Positions 59,326 through 64,000 of a stretch of 64,000 bases of DNA are shown piece after piece. Made by a program: the position numbers and the translations under genes. Origin of the DNA: Rhizobium sp. Root483D2 (GTDB taxonomy: Bacteria > Pseudomonadota > Alphaproteobacteria > Rhizobiales > Rhizobiaceae). Location: positions 177,126 to 241,125 of the forward strand of contig NZ_LMFB01000016.1 in NCBI RefSeq assembly GCF_001426685.1, given 5' to 3'. Under the pieces are notes generated by a model. It worked only from the letters and a program-made list of their open reading frames with translations, was not told the origin of the DNA and did no database searches. The first letter of the stretch is position 1. Every line of letters starts with the position of its first letter.

Positions 59326-59476
59326 GCAATGCTAACTATTTTGCCGGATTTACGGTGAAGTTGGATGCATCGCGTTGAAAGCCGTTCTGGACATACCTAT
59401 AACGGGTTCACATCATGGCTCGCGGCAGGTCTTGCGGAGCATTGATCACGGAATTTTTTCTATAGAAGAGGTATGA

Positions 59477-60595
59477 ATGCCCTGGAGCAATCAGAACGGC
59501 GGCGGCGGTGGTCCTTGGGGCGGCGGCGGCGGTGGAAACAAGGGTCCCTGGGGCCAGGGGCCGAACCGGCCGCGTGGCGGCGGCGGCGGTGGCCGTGGCA
59601 ATGGCGGCCCTCCGGATCTCGAGGAAATTTTCCGCCGGGGGCAGGACCAGCTGAAAAGCGTGGTTCCGGGCGGTTTTAACGGCGGTGTCGTCGCGATCAT
59701 CGGCCTTTTGATTGTCGGTTTCGTGCTGATGAATTCGATCTACACCGTCCAACCGGACGAGCGTGGCGTCGAAATGCGCTTCGGCAAGCCGAAGGACGAG
59801 ATTTCCATGCCGGGCCTGCACTATCATTTCTGGCCGCTTGAAACGGTCGAGATGGTCAAGATTACCGAGCAGCAGCAGAATATCGGCAGCCGGGCAGGCG
59901 CGGGCGACCAGGCCGGCAGCGGCCTGATGCTTTCGGGCGACCAGAACATCGTCAATGTTCAGTTCTCCGTGCTGTTTTCCGTGACCGATCCCAAGGCTTA
60001 TCTCTTCAACGTCGAAGATCCGTCCGACACGCTGATGCAGGTCGCCGAAAGCGCCATGCGCGAAGTCGTCGGCCGCCGTCCGGCGCAGGACATCTTCCGC
60101 GACAACCGTCAGGCGATTGCCGCCGACGTGAAGACGACGATCCAGGCGACGATGGACACCTATGGTGCCGGCGTCTCCGTCAATACGGTCGCCATCGAAG
60201 ACGCAGCACCGCCGCGTGAAGTGGCTGATGCGTTCGACGAAGTGCAGCGTGCCGAGCAGGACGAAGACCGCTTCGTTGAAGAAGCCAACCAGTACGCCAA
60301 CCAGGTTCTCGGCCGGGCGCGTGGTCAGTCGGCACAGTTGCGCGAAGAAGCGGCCGCCTACAAGGACCGCGTCGTCAAGGAGGCACAGGGTGAGGCGCAG
60401 CGCTTCGTCTCCGTCTATGACGCCTATTCGAAAGCGCCGGACGTGACCCGCAAGCGGCTTTATCTCGAAACCATGCAGGGCGTTCTCGGCAAGTCCAAGA
60501 AGGTCATTCTCGATGACAAGAACGGCCAGGGCGTCATGCCTTATCTGCCGCTCACCGAAATCGGCAAGCCCGTTCAGTCGGGAGGGGCCCAGTAA
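59477..60595 (+). CDS. hflK: HflK, SPFH-domain regulator of FtsH
   Basis: Membrane protein that with HflC encloses the FtsH protease. 372 residues: a very Gly-rich cytosolic N-terminus (residues ~7-45), one transmembrane helix (GVVAIIGLLIVGFVLMNSIY), then the SPFH/band-7 domain (YTVQPDERGVEMRFGKPKDE) and a long coiled coil (AEQDEDRFVEEANQYANQVL). GAGG precedes the ATG. The TAATG junction couples it to hflC. Confidence 0.95.
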   Translation: MPWSNQNGGGGGPWGGGGGGNKGPWGQGPNRPRGGGGGGRGNGGPPDLEEIFRRGQDQLKSVVPGGFNGGVVAIIGLLIVGFVLMNSIYTVQPDERGVEMRFGKPKDEISMPGLHYHFWPLETVEMVKITEQQQNIGSRAGAGDQAGSGLMLSGDQNIVNVQFSVLFSVTDPKAYLFNVEDPSDTLMQVAESAMREVVGRRPAQDIFRDNRQAIAADVKTTIQATMDTYGAGVSVNTVAIEDAAPPREVADAFDEVQRAEQDEDRFVEEANQYANQVLGRARGQSAQLREEAAAYKDRVVKEAQGEAQRFVSVYDAYSKAPDVTRKRLYLETMQGVLGKSKKVILDDKNGQGVMPYLPLTEIGKPVQSGGAQ

Positions 60596-61512
60596 TGACC
60601 AATCGTCTTCCCTATATTCTCATCGGCCTGGCACTGGTGCTGATGGCGGTTTATTCCTCCGTGTTCATCGTCAACCAGCGCCAGCAGGCCATCGTCGTGC
60701 GCTTCGGTCAGATCAAGGACGTCAAGACCGAGCCCGGCCTGTACTTCAAGCTGCCGTTCGCCTTCATGGACGCCGACCGCGTTCAGTACGTCGAAAAGCA
60801 GGCTCTGCGCTTCGACCTCGACAATATCCGCGTTCAGGTTTCCGGCGGCAAGTTCTATGAAGTCGATGCCTTCGTGATCTACAAGATCGCCGATGCCCGC
60901 CGCTTCCGCGAAACGGTTTCGGGCGATCGCGCCTCGGCCGAATCGCGCCTTCGCACCCGTCTCGACGCCTCGCTGCGCCGGGTCTACGGTCTGCGCGGCT
61001 TTGAATCGGCCCTGTCGGAAGAGCGTGCATCGATGATGCGCGAAGTCCGCGCCGATCTGAAGACCGACGCCGAATCGCTCGGCCTCAACATCGAGGACGT
61101 CCGCATTCAGCGCACGGACCTGACGCAGGAAGTCTCGCAGCAGACTTACGAGCGGATGAAGGCAGAACGTCTGGCGGAAGCCGAACTGATCCGCGCCCGT
61201 GGTAACGAAAAGGGCCAGACCCGCCGCGCCGTTGCCGACCGTCAGGTTGTCGAGTTCGTTGCCGAAGCGCAGCGTGATTCGGAAATCCTGCGCGGTGAGG
61301 GCGAAGCCGAACGGACCGCCGTGTTTGCCGATGCGTTTTCGCGTGATCCGCAGTTCTTCGAGTTCTACCGCTCAATGACCGCCTATGATCAGGCGATCGG
61401 CAGCCCGGACACGACACTCGTCCTATCGCCGGACTCGGAATTCTTCCGTTATTTCAACAACTCCAGTGGTGTGCCCACGCCATCGGCCGCTCAGCCTGCT
61501 GCAGGAAACTGA
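60595..61512 (+). CDS. hflC: HflC, SPFH-domain partner of HflK
   Basis: 305 residues with one N-terminal membrane helix (LPYILIGLALVLMAVYSSVF), the SPFH core (RQQAIVVRFGQIKDVKTEPG) and a coiled-coil (TYERMKAERLAEAELIRARG). It forms the HflKC complex that encloses and modulates FtsH. Starts at the last base of the hflK stop (TAATG). Confidence 0.95.
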   Translation: MTNRLPYILIGLALVLMAVYSSVFIVNQRQQAIVVRFGQIKDVKTEPGLYFKLPFAFMDADRVQYVEKQALRFDLDNIRVQVSGGKFYEVDAFVIYKIADARRFRETVSGDRASAESRLRTRLDASLRRVYGLRGFESALSEERASMMREVRADLKTDAESLGLNIEDVRIQRTDLTQEVSQQTYERMKAERLAEAELIRARGNEKGQTRRAVADRQVVEFVAEAQRDSEILRGEGEAERTAVFADAFSRDPQFFEFYRSMTAYDQAIGSPDTTLVLSPDSEFFRYFNNSSGVPTPSAAQPAAGN

Positions 61513-61520
61513 TTGGCAAA

Positions 61521-61706
61521 ATGAGTGACTTTCTGACGGGAATTGCTTTTTTCCTGATCATCGAGGGGCTAGTGTACGCACTGGCCCCTTTGGTTTTGGT
61601 GGAAATGGCGAAGCGTTTGCCCCATATACCAGAGCAACAGTTACGGCTGTTCGGGCTCGTTTCCGTCGGTATCGGCGTCGCACTTGTCTGGATGGTGCGA
61701 GGATAA
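61521..61706 (+). CDS. DUF2065 small membrane protein (YjeT-like)
   Basis: 61 residues with two hydrophobic segments (FLTGIAFFLIIEGLVYALAP and LRLFGLVSVGIGVALVWMV). DUF2065 proteins commonly follow hflKC in proteobacteria; role unknown. It starts 8 nt after hflC and ends 3 nt before the ACT-domain gene. Confidence 0.92.
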   Translation: MSDFLTGIAFFLIIEGLVYALAPLVLVEMAKRLPHIPEQQLRLFGLVSVGIGVALVWMVRG

Positions 61707-61709
61707 GAC

Positions 61710-62096
61710 ATGACACAAAAGCTGCTCATTCGACTGGTGGACGCGGAATATGCGATCACAAGGCTCAATATCGGAACGCCATTGCCGGACTGGCTGCCGG
61801 GCGCCGGCTTCTGGGCCGTCTCCAGTTCGCGCGAGGAGATGACGCTGGTCTGCCGTGCAGCCCGCATTCCCTCCAGCGTCCAGTCCTCTGGCGGCTGGCG
61901 CTGTTTCCGCATCGAGCAGCATTTTACCTTCGATGTTCCCGGCATCCTGGCCTCGGTGCTCAATCCTCTTTCCGAGGCCGGCGTCGGCATCTTTGCCAAC
62001 TCCACCTTCAGCACAGATTACATCTTCATCATCGGTTCCGACCTGGACAAGGCCGTTGCGGCGTTGGAAGCCTATGGTCACGAATTGATGAATTGA
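61710..62096 (+). CDS. ACT-domain (ACT_7/CASTOR-type) protein
   Basis: 128 residues with two ACT-like halves: WAVSSSREEMTLVCRAARIP and FTFDVPGILASVLNPLSEAG, ending VFAN-type VGIFANSTFSTDYIFIIGSD. This is the small ACT_7 (COG3603-like) protein group that presumably binds an amino acid. Function unproven. It sits between hflKC and degP on the same strand. Confidence 0.86.
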   Translation: MTQKLLIRLVDAEYAITRLNIGTPLPDWLPGAGFWAVSSSREEMTLVCRAARIPSSVQSSGGWRCFRIEQHFTFDVPGILASVLNPLSEAGVGIFANSTFSTDYIFIIGSDLDKAVAALEAYGHELMN

Positions 62097-62280
62097 CGGC
62101 CGGGTGACGCAAGCCTGATGGCGCTAACGAAAAGATGACTGGACGCGTCCCAAATCCGCCTTATCTTCGCACAGATTATACGCCACCTATGAACGGCATC
62201 GAGAGGGTTTAAAGACAACCTGAAGGTGTGATCGTTCCTAGGGAGACTTTTTGCCTGCCTTCCCAAATCGAGAGGACCCC

Positions 62281-63816
62281 ATGGGCTTGTCCATCCGCGC
62301 TTCCTTCTTCCGGTCCGTCACGCTCGCCGCCAGTGCTGCCCTGCTGATGACTTCCGTGCCCGTCCTGTCCGTCGCGCATGCGCAGACCAAGGCGCCGGTA
62401 CCGACAGCGCAGGGCCCAGAATCGGTTGCCGATCTCGCCGCCGGCCTGCTCGATGCGGTCGTCAATATCTCCACCTCGCAGAAGGTGAAGAATGACGACC
62501 AGGCGCCGATGCCGCAGGTTCCCGAGGGATCGCCGTTCCAGGATTTCTTCGACGAGTTCTTCAAGGGCCAGGGCGGCGAGGGCGGTGGCCGCCAGCGCAC
62601 CGTCGATTCGCTCGGCTCCGGCTTCGTCATCGATCCCTCCGGCATCATCGTCACCAACAATCACGTGATCGAGGGCGCCGACGATATCGAGGTCAATTTC
62701 GCCAACGGCTCCAAGCTCAAGGCCAAGCTGATCGGCACCGACACCAAGACCGACCTTGCCGTCTTGAAGGTCGAACCGGTACGTCCTTTAACGGCGGTTC
62801 CGATCGGGGATTCCAAGCAGATGCGGATCGGCGACTGGGTGATGGCGATCGGCAATCCGTTTGGGCTGGGCGGCACGGTGACGGTCGGCATCATCTCGGC
62901 GCGCGGGCGTAACATCAATGCCGGCCCCTATGACAATTTCATTCAGACCGATGCGGCGATCAACAAGGGTAATTCCGGCGGCCCGCTCTTCAATATGAAG
63001 GGTGAGGTCATCGGCATCAACACGGCGATCATTTCGCCGACCGGCGGCTCGATCGGTATCGGTTTCTCGGTTCCGACCGAACTTGCCAGCAATGTCATTT
63101 CGCAGTTGCGCGAGTTCGGCGAAACCCATCGCGGCTGGCTTGGCGTCCGCATCCAGCCGGTCACGGCCGATATTGCCGAAAGCCTGAAGATGGAAACGCC
63201 GAAGGGCGCGCTTGTGGCCGGGATCATCCAGGGCGGCCCCGTCGCCAATGGCGAGATCAAGTCGGGCGATGTGATCCTGAAATTCGATGGCCGCGATGTC
63301 GTCGAGATGCGCGATCTGCCGCGCGCCGTTGCCGAAAGCCCGGTGGGCAAGGCAGTCGATGTGGTCATCGTGCGCGATGGCAAGGAGATGACCGTCAAGG
63401 TGACGCTCGGCCGTCTGGAAGATGGCGAGAACCTGGCCGAGGCGGAAACAGCCAAGCCCGCGCAATCCGACGAGGGCACGGACCAGGCCGAACCGCCAGC
63501 GGCCGAGCTTCCGGCGTCCGACGTGGTGCTCGGCATGAAGCTTGCGCTTCTCGATACCGATAGCCGCAAGACCTATGGCATTTCCGAGGATGTCGAGGGT
63601 GTCGTCATTGCCGACGTCCAGCCGCAATCGGCCGCCGCCGAACGGCGCATTGCCTCCGGCGACGTGATCGTCGAGATCGGCCAGGAAGCGATGAAGACGC
63701 CGGAAGACGTTTCGGCGCGGATCGAGGAGTTGAAGGCGGATGGGCGCCGCAATGCGCTGCTGATGATCGCCAACAAGACCGGCGAATTGCGGTTTGTCAC
63801 CGTACGGATGGAATAG
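62281..63816 (+). CDS. degP: DegP/HtrA periplasmic serine protease-chaperone (Do family)
   Basis: Degrades and refolds misfolded envelope proteins. From the ATG at 62281 (gagagga upstream) it has 511 residues: a signal peptide to about residue 34 (VAHA|QT), a trypsin-like domain with catalytic His in TNNHVIEG near 126, Asp in KTDLAVLK near 157 and Ser in NKGNSGGPLF near 231, then PDZ1 (about 285-390) and PDZ2 (about 415-510), linked by a Glu/Ala/Pro stretch. It follows hflKC and the ACT gene; the 184-nt gap before it may hold its own promoter. Confidence 0.94.
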   Translation: MGLSIRASFFRSVTLAASAALLMTSVPVLSVAHAQTKAPVPTAQGPESVADLAAGLLDAVVNISTSQKVKNDDQAPMPQVPEGSPFQDFFDEFFKGQGGEGGGRQRTVDSLGSGFVIDPSGIIVTNNHVIEGADDIEVNFANGSKLKAKLIGTDTKTDLAVLKVEPVRPLTAVPIGDSKQMRIGDWVMAIGNPFGLGGTVTVGIISARGRNINAGPYDNFIQTDAAINKGNSGGPLFNMKGEVIGINTAIISPTGGSIGIGFSVPTELASNVISQLREFGETHRGWLGVRIQPVTADIAESLKMETPKGALVAGIIQGGPVANGEIKSGDVILKFDGRDVVEMRDLPRAVAESPVGKAVDVVIVRDGKEMTVKVTLGRLEDGENLAEAETAKPAQSDEGTDQAEPPAAELPASDVVLGMKLALLDTDSRKTYGISEDVEGVVIADVQPQSAAAERRIASGDVIVEIGQEAMKTPEDVSARIEELKADGRRNALLMIANKTGELRFVTVRME

Positions 63817-63920
63817 GGTTTACGGAATTGGAAGGCGGGAAAGGTACGCCAGACTGCTGACGACGTCATTTTTGTCGGCTTTTTGCAGTTCATTTTGGAC
63901 ATATGCGGTTCGCAAACTCT

Positions 63921-64000
63921 CCGTCATTCCTGTGCTTGTCACAGGAATCCAGCCAGCTCAAGTCCTTGAGCTGAAAGAGTCTTTTGACCCGACGGACGTC
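63921..64000. repeat. Half of a rhizobial palindromic intergenic repeat, cut by the window end
   Basis: Two adjacent hairpins: attcctgtg-cttgt-cacaggaat (63926-63948) and agctcaag-tc-cttgagct (63955-63972), followed by gaaagagtctttt. I know this CTTGTCACAGGAATCCAGC core as a palindrome recurring in Rhizobium/Agrobacterium intergenic regions; the complementary half would lie beyond the window. Confidence 0.55.

Noticed and set aside
62140..62200. A heat-shock (RpoH-like) promoter before degP (CTTATC ... CCTATGA)
   Set aside because: Only partial matches in both boxes; not enough to call a promoter.

Overview
The window reads as a chromosomal core segment of an alphaproteobacterium of the order Hyphomicrobiales (Rhizobiales), most likely family Rhizobiaceae (Agrobacterium/Rhizobium-like). 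The evidence is G+C-rich coding sequence, rhizobial gene order, a permuted two-piece tmRNA gene, an SspB-alpha and DUF4169 pair, Rhizobium-style intergenic palindromes, and a c-terminally extended FtsZ. This is inferred from the sequence alone. No insertion sequence, prophage, CRISPR array, tRNA or rRNA gene was recognised.

Region 1 (1-6.7 kb) is the first half of the division/cell-wall (dcw) cluster on the + strand: the 3' end of mraY, then murD, ftsW, murG, murC and murB, tightly packed and closed by an intrinsic terminator. A minus-strand MFS metabolite transporter and a + strand aquaporin (6.7-9.2 kb) split the cluster. The second half (9.4-15.8 kb) is ddl, ftsQ, ftsA, ftsZ and lpxC, preceded by an intergenic region crowded with GANTC (CcrM-type) and TTAACC (CtrA-like) sites. 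bamD, recN and ligA follow. Together these genes make lipid II, divide the cell, start lipid A synthesis, insert outer-membrane proteins and repair or ligate DNA.

Region 2 (20.9-30.9 kb) holds a DUF47/Pit phosphate uptake pair with a Pho-box-like repeat, a GAF-PAS-GGDEF-EAL protein, a stripped-down fumarylacetoacetate-hydrolase relative, panC-panB, azlC-azlD and an M24B aminopeptidase P. Between the aminopeptidase and prmA lies an intergenic sequence with two hairpins that show CCUCC anti-Shine-Dalgarno loops, which I read as an alpha-r14/cuckoo-type small RNA.

Region 3 (31.5-45.4 kb) is mixed housekeeping and signalling: prmA, an FAD monooxygenase, a SCO1 copper chaperone with a previously unlisted 52-residue membrane peptide upstream, an orphan cheW, pncA, a CreA-family protein, two GGDEF proteins, a DUF2778/Tlde1-type L,D-transpeptidase-like protein behind a long gene-free stretch, a ParD/ParE-like toxin-antitoxin pair, uvrD and a carboxymuconolactone decarboxylase-like protein.

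Region 4 (45.6-64 kb) holds an RND efflux pair, an FAD-linked D-lactate/glycolate-type dehydrogenase, a large AsmA-like protein, and a minus-strand block where the permuted ssrA (tmRNA) lies directly upstream of sspB, the ClpXP adaptor for ssrA-tagged proteins, followed by DUF4169 and ribbon-helix-helix genes. Then come thyA, a glutathione S-transferase, folA, hflK-hflC, a DUF2065 membrane protein, an ACT-domain protein and a DegP/HtrA protease. The window ends inside a palindromic intergenic repeat.
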